Below, in pieces: positions 1-6,693 of a DNA stretch of 10,894 nucleotides. A program made the position numbers and the translations under genes. The notes under the pieces were generated by a model that was not told the origin of the DNA, did no database searches, and was given only the letters and a program-made list of their open reading frames with translations. Position 1 is the stretch's first letter. Each line of letters starts with the position of its first letter. Source of the stretch: Cyclobacteriaceae bacterium (GTDB taxonomy: Bacteria; Bacteroidota; Bacteroidia; Cytophagales; Cyclobacteriaceae); NCBI GenBank assembly GCA_013140395.1, contig JABFSY010000230.1, forward strand, positions 1 to 10,894. Direction: 5' to 3'.

Positions 1-868
1 GATGTTGGCTATCCCCGCAAAACTGGCAGGATGTGAGGAAGTAATTCTTTGTACGCCTCCTGATAAAGACGGAAAGATCAATTCAGCGATTCTCTTTGCT
101 GCGTCCATTACGAGTGTCAAAAAAATTTTCAAAGTGGGTGGAGCACAGGCTATCGCAGCGATGGCCTACGGCACCTCAACGATACCAGCCGTCAACAAGA
201 TTTTTGGACCGGGTAATCAATTTGTAACAAAGGCAAAGCAATTGATTAACCAGGAAGGCACTGCCATAGATATGCCCGCAGGTCCTTCTGAAGTATTAGT
301 CATTGCTGATGAATCCGCCAACCCATCTTTTATAGCTGCTGACTTGCTATCACAAGCCGAACATGGTGCCGATAGCCAGGTTGTATTAGTTACTCTAAGC
401 GATGCCATTGTAGAGGCCACACAAAAAGAGTTGGCAAAACAGCTAACCAAACTGCCTCGAATGGAGACGGCCCAACAAGCTCTTAAAAACAGTTTGGCGG
501 TCGTTTTTACGTCATTGTCTGCACTCGTTGATTATGTGAATGAGTATGCTCCTGAGCATTTAATTATTAATACAACAGATTGCGATTCAATAGCCGAGAA
601 AATTATCAATGCCGGCTCTATTTTTCTCGGACCGTATTCCCCCGAATCTGTCGGTGACTATGCCTCGGGAACGAACCATACGTTACCAACGAACGGGTAT
701 GCCAAAGCTTACAGTGGTGTTTCTTTAGACAGTTTTATGAAATACATCACCATTCAGAAACTGACAAAAGAAGGGTTGGACACACTTGGTCCGGTGGTAG
801 AGGAAATGGCAGAGGCCGAACAATTAAAAGCACATGCGGAGGCTGTAAGGGTGAGAAGAAATCAGTGA
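1..868 (+). CDS. hisD: Histidinol dehydrogenase, 3' part (N-terminus outside window)
   Basis: HisD is a zinc enzyme that oxidises L-histidinol to L-histidine in two NAD-dependent steps, the last two of the pathway. The first complete codon is at 2; the ATG there is an internal Met, because the protein continues upstream. The 288 visible residues align without gaps to E. coli HisD from about residue 142, so about 141 residues are missing. All key residues are present (fragment numbering): zinc ligands Gln118, His121 (SQAEH), Asp219 and His278, the catalytic pair Glu185-His186 (APEHLII), and His226 (SGTNH). The GGAQAIAA (46-53) and FGPGN (68-72) motifs are also family typical. It ends with TGA, 50 bp before hisC, at the front of the visible his operon; hisG would be expected upstream. 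The identification is very secure. Confidence 0.98.
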   Translation, partial: MLAIPAKLAGCEEVILCTPPDKDGKINSAILFAASITSVKKIFKVGGAQAIAAMAYGTSTIPAVNKIFGPGNQFVTKAKQLINQEGTAIDMPAGPSEVLVIADESANPSFIAADLLSQAEHGADSQVVLVTLSDAIVEATQKELAKQLTKLPRMETAQQALKNSLAVVFTSLSALVDYVNEYAPEHLIINTTDCDSIAEKIINAGSIFLGPYSPESVGDYASGTNHTLPTNGYAKAYSGVSLDSFMKYITIQKLTKEGLDTLGPVVEEMAEAEQLKAHAEAVRVRRNQ

Positions 869-918
869 CAAATTTTCAAATGTTGAGTTTTGAATTATTA
901 ATGGCCAATTAAAGAGAA

Positions 919-1953
919 ATGAAATTTGATTTAGATAAATTGATAAGGGACAATGTAAAGCAGTTGAAACCTTATTCATCAGCGCGGGATGATTTTAAAG
1001 GTGACGCTTCCGTGTTTCTAGATGCCAACGAAAACCCATTTCCTACTGAGTACAATCGATACCCTGATCCTCATCAAAAAAAACTAAAAAAGAAGATTGG
1101 TGAAATCAAAGGTGTTGAAACCAATCAAATTTTTTTAGGGAACGGGAGCGATGAACCCATCGACTTATTAATTCGAGCCTTTTGCGAACCGGGTCGAGAT
1201 AATGTGCTGATACCCCAACCTACTTATGGGATGTACACAGTGAGTGCTGAGGTAAATGCGGTGACTATTAAAACAATTCCCCTCACACATGACTTCGATA
1301 TCGATGTTGACTTAACGAAAAAAACGTGGGATGTTCATACGAAGCTTCTGTTTCTGTGCAGTCCCAATAACCCCTCCGGCAATTTACTGGACTTTGATAA
1401 GGTCCAAATGCTCCTAATAGAATTTCCTGGAATTGTAATTGTTGATGAAGCCTACATTGATTTCACTAACTATGACGGCTTTGTTCCCATTCTCAACAGT
1501 TTTCCTAACTTGGTTATTCTTCAAACCTTATCTAAGGCGTGGGGTCTTGCCAGTTTACGCTTGGGTATGTGTTTTGCCAGCAAAGAAATTGTAGCCGTGT
1601 TGAATAAAATAAAACCTCCCTACAACATCAATGGCATCACTCAACAAATTGTATTAAAGAGCCTTGAAGAAATTGAACAAAAGAACAAATGGGTAGCGGA
1701 AATCATTGATGCCAGAGAGTTCGTTGAAAATGAACTTGTGAAAATTCCAGCTGTCCAAATTGTATATCCTTCACAGGCCAATTTTATACTGATTAAAATT
1801 GCAAACGCTAAGAGTGTCTATCAATCACTTATCACCAAAGGAATAGTGGTGCGTGATCGTTCCAATGTACTTTTGTGTGGCGATTGCTTGCGGATAACCA
1901 TCGGCACACCAGAAGAAAACAAAATACTAATTTCAGAACTGTCGAACTTATGA
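919..1953 (+). CDS. hisC: Histidinol-phosphate aminotransferase
   Basis: HisC is a PLP-dependent class I/II aminotransferase that converts imidazole acetol phosphate and glutamate to histidinol phosphate and 2-oxoglutarate. At 344 residues it has the normal length. Visible motifs are LDANENP (34-40), the LGNGSDEPID nucleotide-cofactor segment (73-82), SPNNPSG (148-154), VDEAYIDF (175-182), the Schiff-base lysine Lys206 in TLSKAWGLA followed by Arg214 (LRLG), and the substrate-binding Arg325 in CLRITIGT. The ATG at 919 follows a purine-rich AAAGAGAA. An earlier in-frame ATG at 901 is closed by TAA at 910-912, so it cannot be the start. Family members also include aromatic aminotransferases, but the position between hisD and hisB settles the role. 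Confidence 0.97.
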   Translation: MKFDLDKLIRDNVKQLKPYSSARDDFKGDASVFLDANENPFPTEYNRYPDPHQKKLKKKIGEIKGVETNQIFLGNGSDEPIDLLIRAFCEPGRDNVLIPQPTYGMYTVSAEVNAVTIKTIPLTHDFDIDVDLTKKTWDVHTKLLFLCSPNNPSGNLLDFDKVQMLLIEFPGIVIVDEAYIDFTNYDGFVPILNSFPNLVILQTLSKAWGLASLRLGMCFASKEIVAVLNKIKPPYNINGITQQIVLKSLEEIEQKNKWVAEIIDAREFVENELVKIPAVQIVYPSQANFILIKIANAKSVYQSLITKGIVVRDRSNVLLCGDCLRITIGTPEENKILISELSNL

Positions 1954-2003
1954 AATGGCGATTAACAAACCATATGCCCAACGGTATGATAATCTCAGCC
2001 ATT

Positions 2004-2022
2004 CCCCCGCTTGAGGCGGGGC
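2004..2022. repeat. GC-rich palindrome in the hisC-hisB gap, possibly a dispersed repeat
   Basis: CCCCGC (2005-2010) pairs with GCGGGG (2016-2021) around a 5-nt TTGAG loop, giving a perfect 6-bp all-GC stem. It is the only strongly GC-rich stretch in an otherwise AT-rich 103-bp gap (1954-2056), the widest gap in the operon. No T-run follows on either strand, so it does not look like an intrinsic terminator. It may be one copy of a REP-like dispersed element, or an mRNA processing or stability hairpin between hisC and hisB. Only one copy lies in this window, so the repeat interpretation is inference; the palindrome itself is directly visible. Confidence 0.5.
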
Positions 2023-2056
2023 AGGCATGTGATAACCAAAAAAATATTATTAACAC

Positions 2057-3178
2057 ATGAAAAAAGTCTTGTTCATCGATCGTGACGGAGTGTTGATTTA
2101 TGAATCGCCCACCGATCCGCAAATCGACAGCCTGGAAAAGTTAGAATTTATACCTGGTGTGTTTACCTGGCTCGGAAAAATTGCTTCCGAAACTGACTAT
2201 GAATTAGTGATGGTTACCAATCAGGACGGAATGGGAACCTCCATTTTTCCGGAGGAAACATTTTGGCCAGTACAAAATAAGTTGATAAAAGCGTTAGAAG
2301 GCGAAGGCATTCGATTCTCAAACATACATATTGACCGATCAATGCCAAACGAAAACAAACCAACTCGCAAACCGGGCATTGGAATGCTCTCGCACTTTTT
2401 CACTAGCGAATACGACCTAACCAACTCAATTGTAATCGGTGATCGAATCACAGACATGCAGCAGGCAAAAAACCTTGGATGCAAAGGAATTCTGTTAAGA
2501 CAAACCGAATTAGGCGAGTTGACTATCCCTTCAGAGCTGTCTGAAACTTGCATTCTGACAACCAATAATTGGCAGGAGATTTATAAAGCAGTACTTCCAA
2601 AACGCATTGGATCTGTCCATCGCAAAACAAAAGAGACAGACATCAAAATAACAATCAATCTTGATGGTACTGGGAAATCTACCATCAATACCGGACTTGG
2701 GTTCTTTGATCATATGCTCGAACAGGTTTCAAGACATGGATTGATTGATATGAACATTGAAGTCAAGGGAGATTTGCATATAGACGAACACCACACCATC
2801 GAAGATACTGCTTTAGCTTTGGGCGAAACGTTCTTGAAAGCGTTGGGGGACAAAAGAGGTATAGAGCGCTACGGGTTTTGCCTGCCTATGGATGATTGTT
2901 TGGCACAAGCGGCTATTGACTTCGGTGGGAGGCCTTGGCTAGTTTGGGAAGCCGAATTTAAACGTGAGAAAATTGGCGAGATGCCGACCGAAATGTTCCT
3001 CCACTTCTTTAAATCTTTCTCGGATGCGTCAAAATCCAATTTAAATATCAAAGCAGAAGGCACCAATGAGCACCACAAAATTGAAGCTATCTTTAAAAGC
3101 GTTGCCAAGGCCATAAAGATGTCTGTAAGAAAGGATCCGTTCAATGATCAGTTGCCCAGCACGAAAGGAACCTTATGA
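2057..3178 (+). CDS. hisB: Bifunctional histidinol-phosphatase / imidazoleglycerol-phosphate dehydratase
   Basis: The N-terminal half (about 1-165) is a HAD phosphatase that makes histidinol from histidinol phosphate; the C-terminal half (about 185-373) is the Mn-dependent IGP dehydratase. HAD motifs are Asp8 and Asp10 (FIDRDG), Thr54 (VTNQDG), Lys105 (TRKP) and Asp129/Asp133 (GDRITDM). The dehydratase carries its metal-ligand motifs FFDHM (217-221), [10 protein letters not shown] (241-250) and EHHKIEA (338-344), and the usual LPSTKG end. The length of 373 is slightly above E. coli HisB. The four zinc ligands of the E. coli phosphatase (Cys93, His95, Cys101, Cys103) are Asp, Ser, Lys and Thr here. 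A TAA at 2051-2053 in frame fixes ATG 2057 as the first possible start; no Shine-Dalgarno is seen. The end overlaps hisH by ATGA, suggesting translational coupling. Confidence 0.97.
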   Translation: MKKVLFIDRDGVLIYESPTDPQIDSLEKLEFIPGVFTWLGKIASETDYELVMVTNQDGMGTSIFPEETFWPVQNKLIKALEGEGIRFSNIHIDRSMPNENKPTRKPGIGMLSHFFTSEYDLTNSIVIGDRITDMQQAKNLGCKGILLRQTELGELTIPSELSETCILTTNNWQEIYKAVLPKRIGSVHRKTKETDIKITINLDGTGKSTINTGLGFFDHMLEQVSRHGLIDMNIEVKGDLHIDEHHTIEDTALALGETFLKALGDKRGIERYGFCLPMDDCLAQAAIDFGGRPWLVWEAEFKREKIGEMPTEMFLHFFKSFSDASKSNLNIKAEGTNEHHKIEAIFKSVAKAIKMSVRKDPFNDQLPSTKGTL

Positions 3179-3762
3179 AAGTAGCTGTCATAAAATATAA
3201 TGCCGGTAACATCCGCTCAGTAGCATTCGCACTAGAGCGCTTAGCCGTTGATTTTTCAATTACCGACAATCCTGAGGAACTCAAGTCAGCTGACAAAGTG
3301 ATTTTTCCGGGGGTGGGCGAAGCGAGTAATACAATGAAGTACCTCAAAGACACCCAATTGGATAGAGTTATTCGCAGCCTCACCCAACCTGTACTAGGCA
3401 TTTGCCTCGGCATGCAATTAATGTGCAAACATTCCGATGAAAACAACACGCCCTGTTTAGGAATTTTTGATGAAACCGTTACTCTCTTTCAGCCCGCTCA
3501 CAACGAAAAAGTTCCGCACATGGGCTGGAATTCACTCGCCCTCACAAAAGGTTGTCTCCCGGCAGATGTTGATGATCAATTTGTTTACTTTGTACACAGT
3601 TATTATGTACCAGTCAATCAACACACTTCAGCGATAACCAACTACGTGCAACCCTTTAGTTCAGCGATGCGAAAAAATAAGTTTTTTGCCGTGCAATTTC
3701 ATCCCGAAAAATCGGCCAAAGTCGGAGAAAAAATACTTACAAGTTTCCTTAGTCTTGAATAA
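3175..3762 (+). CDS. hisH: Imidazole glycerol phosphate synthase, glutamine amidotransferase subunit
   Basis: HisH hydrolyses glutamine and passes the ammonia through a tunnel to HisF, which makes imidazole glycerol phosphate and AICAR from PRFAR. It is a class I glutamine amidotransferase of normal length (195 residues). The triad is Cys77 (LGICLGMQ), His176 and Glu178 (QFHPEKS). PGVGEA (45-50) forms the oxyanion-hole strand, and HMGWN (115-119) and YFVHSYY (138-144) are HisH-typical. The start overlaps the hisB stop (ATGA, 3175-3178). hisA follows after 25 bp, and its partner hisF is two genes downstream. No feature is unusual. Confidence 0.97.
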   Translation: MKVAVIKYNAGNIRSVAFALERLAVDFSITDNPEELKSADKVIFPGVGEASNTMKYLKDTQLDRVIRSLTQPVLGICLGMQLMCKHSDENNTPCLGIFDETVTLFQPAHNEKVPHMGWNSLALTKGCLPADVDDQFVYFVHSYYVPVNQHTSAITNYVQPFSSAMRKNKFFAVQFHPEKSAKVGEKILTSFLSLE

Positions 3763-3787
3763 TCATCTTTCAATACACTAGCCTATA

Positions 3788-4504
3788 ATGAGAATAATTC
3801 CTGCTATCGATATTATAAACGGCAAGTGTGTTCGGCTGTCGCAAGGTGACTACGGCAAAATGAAAGTCTACCGAGAAGACCCCGTTGAAGTGGCGAAAGA
3901 ATTTGAGGATGCCGATCTGGAATATCTTCACTTGGTAGACTTGGACGGTGCAAAAAAAGGCGAAGTTGTCAATTGGAAAGTTATCCGGGATATACAAGAA
4001 GACACTGCTCTTCACGTAGATTTTGGAGGGGGCGTAAAAACAGACGAGGAAGTACAAAATCTTTTGGATCTAGGAATCAGTCAAATTAACGTTGGAAGCC
4101 TTGCTGTAAAGGAACCTGAGAAGTTTATTGCTTGGCTAAAAAAGTATGGCGCGGAGAATTTTATACTGAGTGCCGATGTGAAGGGCGAGAATGTTTCTAT
4201 TAACGGCTGGTTAGAATCGACAGACTTTAGATTATTTGATTTAGTCAGCAAATTTGAGGTGCACGGCCTTGAGTATCTTTGTGTGACTGACATCGCTACC
4301 GATGGTATGCTTACCGGACCCAATTTTGGGTTGTATAAAAAGCTAAAAAAACAATTTCCAAAAATAAAGGTCATTGCCAGTGGTGGAGTAAGTTCTATTG
4401 ATGATTTAAAGGAGTTAAAGTACATTAATGTTTATGGTGCCATTGTCGGCAAAGCTATTTACGAGGGCAAAATCAAACTCGAAGAACTAAAGGAAATTCA
4501 GTAG
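3788..4504 (+). CDS. hisA: Phosphoribosylformimino-5-aminoimidazole carboxamide ribotide isomerase
   Basis: HisA performs the Amadori rearrangement of ProFAR to PRFAR, the substrate of HisF-HisH. It is a 238-residue TIM barrel built of two half-barrel repeats with a phosphate site in each. The general acid/base aspartates are Asp8 (PAIDI) and Asp130 (SADVK), which occupy equivalent places in the two halves. Phosphate-binding glycine loops are FGGGVKT (79-85) and SGGVSS (198-203), and TDIATDGMLTGPN (167-179) is the HisA signature that separates it from HisF. It starts with ATG 25 bp after hisH, ends with TAG, and hisF begins 22 bp later. Confidence 0.97.
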   Translation: MRIIPAIDIINGKCVRLSQGDYGKMKVYREDPVEVAKEFEDADLEYLHLVDLDGAKKGEVVNWKVIRDIQEDTALHVDFGGGVKTDEEVQNLLDLGISQINVGSLAVKEPEKFIAWLKKYGAENFILSADVKGENVSINGWLESTDFRLFDLVSKFEVHGLEYLCVTDIATDGMLTGPNFGLYKKLKKQFPKIKVIASGGVSSIDDLKELKYINVYGAIVGKAIYEGKIKLEELKEIQ

Positions 4505-4526
4505 AATACCTTAGAGATACAGCACT

Positions 4527-5282
4527 GTGCTAACCAAACGAATTATACCTTGCTTAGACATCAAAGATGGCCGTACCGTAAAGGGTATTAATTTTATCAA
4601 TATACGCGATGCGGGAGATCCTGTTGAACTGGGAGCAGCCTATGCAGAACAAGGAGCCGATGAACTAGTCTTTCTTGACATATCAGCGACCAATGAAAAA
4701 CGAAAAACATTGGCCCACCTAGTTAAAGAAATTGCGGCACATGTAAATATTCCATTTACGGTTGGTGGTGGAATCAGCTCAATCGCGGATGTGGAGCCAC
4801 TTTTAGAGGCTGGTGCTGATAAAGTAAGTATTAACTCAGCAGCGGTAAAAAATCCAATACTCATTGACCAATTAGCAAAAGCTTTTGGTTCACAGTTTGT
4901 GGTTCTAGCTATCGATGCAAGGAAAATGGGCAATCAATGGACTGTGCATACACATGGAGGTTCTCAGCCCACGGAAAAAAAGTTATTCTCCTGGTCTAAG
5001 GAAGGGCAAGATCGTGGAGCAGGCGAAATACTTTTCACCAGTATGGATCATGATGGAACGAAATCCGGTTTCGCAATCGATCCTCTTACTAAACTAAGTG
5101 AGCTTTTAAGAATTCCAGTGATCGCCTCCGGAGGCGCAGGAAGGAAGGAAGATTTTTTAGAGGCATTTGTTGTTGGGAAAGCTGATGCTGCGCTGGCAGC
5201 AACTCTTTTTCACTTTGGGGAAATTAAAATACCTGACTTAAAGAACTATTTAAAAAATAACGGGGTGCCCTCACGCATTTGA
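4527..5282 (+). CDS. hisF: Imidazole glycerol phosphate synthase, cyclase subunit
   Basis: HisF receives ammonia from HisH and cyclises PRFAR to imidazole glycerol phosphate plus AICAR, which returns to purine synthesis. It is a 251-residue TIM barrel paralogous to HisA. The catalytic aspartates are Asp11 (CLDIKDG) and Asp130 (AIDARK). Arg5, Glu46 and Lys99 are the gate residues at the HisH interface. Phosphate loops are VGGGISS (79-85) and ASGGAG (200-205). The start is GTG at 4527; it gives the canonical [12 protein letters not shown]-terminus, so the rare start codon is secure. The loop [11 protein letters not shown] (173-183) has His175 and Ala183 where E. coli-type enzymes have Arg and Asp; the same variant is usual in Bacteroidetes HisF. 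Four bases separate it from hisIE. Confidence 0.97.
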   Translation: MLTKRIIPCLDIKDGRTVKGINFINIRDAGDPVELGAAYAEQGADELVFLDISATNEKRKTLAHLVKEIAAHVNIPFTVGGGISSIADVEPLLEAGADKVSINSAAVKNPILIDQLAKAFGSQFVVLAIDARKMGNQWTVHTHGGSQPTEKKLFSWSKEGQDRGAGEILFTSMDHDGTKSGFAIDPLTKLSELLRIPVIASGGAGRKEDFLEAFVVGKADAALAATLFHFGEIKIPDLKNYLKNNGVPSRI

Positions 5283-5286
5283 CATT

Positions 5287-5889
5287 ATGATCGATGTAAC
5301 CAAATTAGATTTCAAGAAGACAAATGGGTTGATTCCATGTATTGTTCAGGATGGCACTACTTTAAAAGTACTAATGCTTGGCTACATGAATGAAGAGGCT
5401 TTGAATAAAACACTTTCAGAGAAAAAACTTACTTTCTTTAGCCGCACTAAACAGCGCCTATGGACGAAGGGCGAAACATCAGGTAATTATCTCTTTTTGA
5501 ATGAGGTCATCATCGATTGTGACCAAGACACCCTGCTATTGAAAGTAACTCCCAAGGGGCCTTCCTGCCATACGGGTGCAGATACGTGCTTCAATGAAAA
5601 GAACGAGACCATAGGAGTGGAATTTTTAGAGGCCATTATCAAGGAACGAAAAAAGAACCCCAAAGAGAATTCATATACAAACCAATTGCTCAATTCAGGG
5701 ATAAACAAAGTAGCCCAAAAAGTGGGCGAAGAATCAGTGGAATTGGTGATCGAGGCAAAGGATAACAATAAAGAGCTATTTCTTGGTGAAGCGGCCGACT
5801 TGATGTACCACTACCTGGTGCTGTTAACAGCAAAAGACACGTCACTTCAAGAGGTAGTAAAAGTACTTCGTCAGCGTCATGAAAAATGA
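5287..5889 (+). CDS. hisIE: Bifunctional phosphoribosyl-AMP cyclohydrolase / phosphoribosyl-ATP pyrophosphatase
   Basis: This fused enzyme carries out steps 2 and 3: the HisE part hydrolyses PR-ATP to PR-AMP, and the HisI part opens the adenine ring to give ProFAR. HisI (about 10-105) shows FFSRTKQRLWTKGETSGN (50-67), the metal aspartates Asp77, Asp79 and Asp81 (DCDQD), and the zinc cysteines Cys94 and Cys101 (PSCHTGADTC). HisE (about 110-200) is helical and shows KVGEESVELVIEAK (145-158) and GEAADLMYH (167-175), which supply the acidic Mg ligands. The length of 200 is normal for the fusion. It is the last gene of the operon; I see no convincing hairpin-plus-T-run terminator in the 91 bp that follow, and the next gene is functionally unrelated. 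Confidence 0.97.
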   Translation: MIDVTKLDFKKTNGLIPCIVQDGTTLKVLMLGYMNEEALNKTLSEKKLTFFSRTKQRLWTKGETSGNYLFLNEVIIDCDQDTLLLKVTPKGPSCHTGADTCFNEKNETIGVEFLEAIIKERKKNPKENSYTNQLLNSGINKVAQKVGEESVELVIEAKDNNKELFLGEAADLMYHYLVLLTAKDTSLQEVVKVLRQRHEK

Positions 5890-5980
5890 ATTGGGGGATA
5901 AACTAAGTCACAAGCAATTGTCCTAACGATTACATTTTTTATCAAGTGGTATCCTGTTATTTGTCATAAACAAAAGGGTC

Positions 5981-6670
5981 ATGATGGAACATGAAAAAAT
6001 GGTTGATGGCTACCCGTTCATCTCTCATCAGCGAGAGATTTACCCACCTGCAAAAATGATTGAGTTAAGTCAGCAGTTCTACCGCTGGATGAACGAACGG
6101 AGAACCGTCAGAGATTTTTCTGACAAAGTAATTCCTAAGGAAGTCATTGAAAATATTCTTTTAGCTGCTTCCACGGCCCCTTCAGGTGCTCATAAGCAGC
6201 CCTGGACATTTTGTGTGGTGTCCAATCCTGAAATCAAAAGGAAGATCAGAATTGAGGCTGAGAAAGAGGAACAAGAAAGCTATGCAAGCAGAATGAGCGA
6301 TGAGTGGATCAATGACTTGCGCCCACTGCAAACCGATTGGCAAAAGCCATTTCTGGAAATTGCTCCCTACTTAATTATTGTCTTCAAAAAAGCGTACGAC
6401 ATTACGCCCGATGGCAAAAAGAGGAATAACTACTATGTAAATGAATCTGTTGGTATCGCTTGCGGATTTCTATTAGCAGCCATTCATAAAGCCGGCTTGG
6501 TCGCACTAACGCATACGCCTAGTCCAATGAATTTCCTTAGCAAAATTTTAAACAGACCCGAAAATGAAAGGCCATTTTTATTGATACCTGTTGGTTATCC
6601 AACAGAAGAGACGTTTGTGCCTAAACTAAAAAGAAAATCACTCGAAGACATTTCTGAGTGGTACAAGTAG
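5981..6670 (+). CDS. Iodotyrosine deiodinase-like flavoprotein (nitroreductase superfamily)
   Basis: This is an FMN-dependent nitroreductase-fold protein of 229 residues that resembles animal IYD far more than generic NfsB-type nitroreductases. IYD reductively removes halogen from halotyrosines. FMN-phosphate contacts are expected at Arg40, Arg41 and Arg44 (RRTVRDF), with APSGAHKQPW (66-75) as the IYD signature. The three residues that in human IYD clamp the tyrosine zwitterion (Glu157, Tyr161, Lys182) align with Glu97, Tyr101 and Lys122 at identical spacing, and human Thr239, near flavin N5, aligns with Thr179. Human IYD has a membrane anchor; none is seen here, so it should be cytosolic. 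Starts at 5981 and 5984 are both ATG; AAAAGGG at 5972-5978 fits 5984 slightly better. The stop is a tandem TAG TAA. The cellular substrate in bacteria is uncertain. Confidence 0.9.
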   Translation: MMEHEKMVDGYPFISHQREIYPPAKMIELSQQFYRWMNERRTVRDFSDKVIPKEVIENILLAASTAPSGAHKQPWTFCVVSNPEIKRKIRIEAEKEEQESYASRMSDEWINDLRPLQTDWQKPFLEIAPYLIIVFKKAYDITPDGKKRNNYYVNESVGIACGFLLAAIHKAGLVALTHTPSPMNFLSKILNRPENERPFLLIPVGYPTEETFVPKLKRKSLEDISEWYK

Positions 6671-6693
6671 TAAGTCTTGCTATACAAAAAAAA

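Noticed and set aside
901..912. Upstream ATG as a longer hisC start or leader peptide
   Set aside because: It encodes only Met-Ala-Asn before TAA; no His codons, so it is not a his attenuator leader.
2004..2022. Intrinsic terminator between hisC and hisB
   Set aside because: The stem is strong but no T-run follows on either strand, and the operon continues directly with hisB.
1875..2060. 61-codon plus-strand ORF overlapping the hisC end and the hisC-hisB gap
   Set aside because: It lies out of frame over the conserved C-terminus of hisC, resembles no protein I know and crosses the palindrome; it is a chance frame.
1832..2122. Minus-strand ORF across hisC end and hisB start
   Set aside because: Antisense to two well-conserved genes, with low-complexity composition and no recognisable motif.
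5890..5980. Terminator or promoter after hisIE
   Set aside because: No hairpin with T-run; GTTATTTG near 5956-5963 is only a partial -7 match, and no TTG lies at suitable distance upstream.
6671..6693. Bidirectional terminator between the converging IYD-like gene and topA
   Set aside because: There is an A8 run (T8 in the topA direction) at 6686-6693, but no stem precedes it on either strand.
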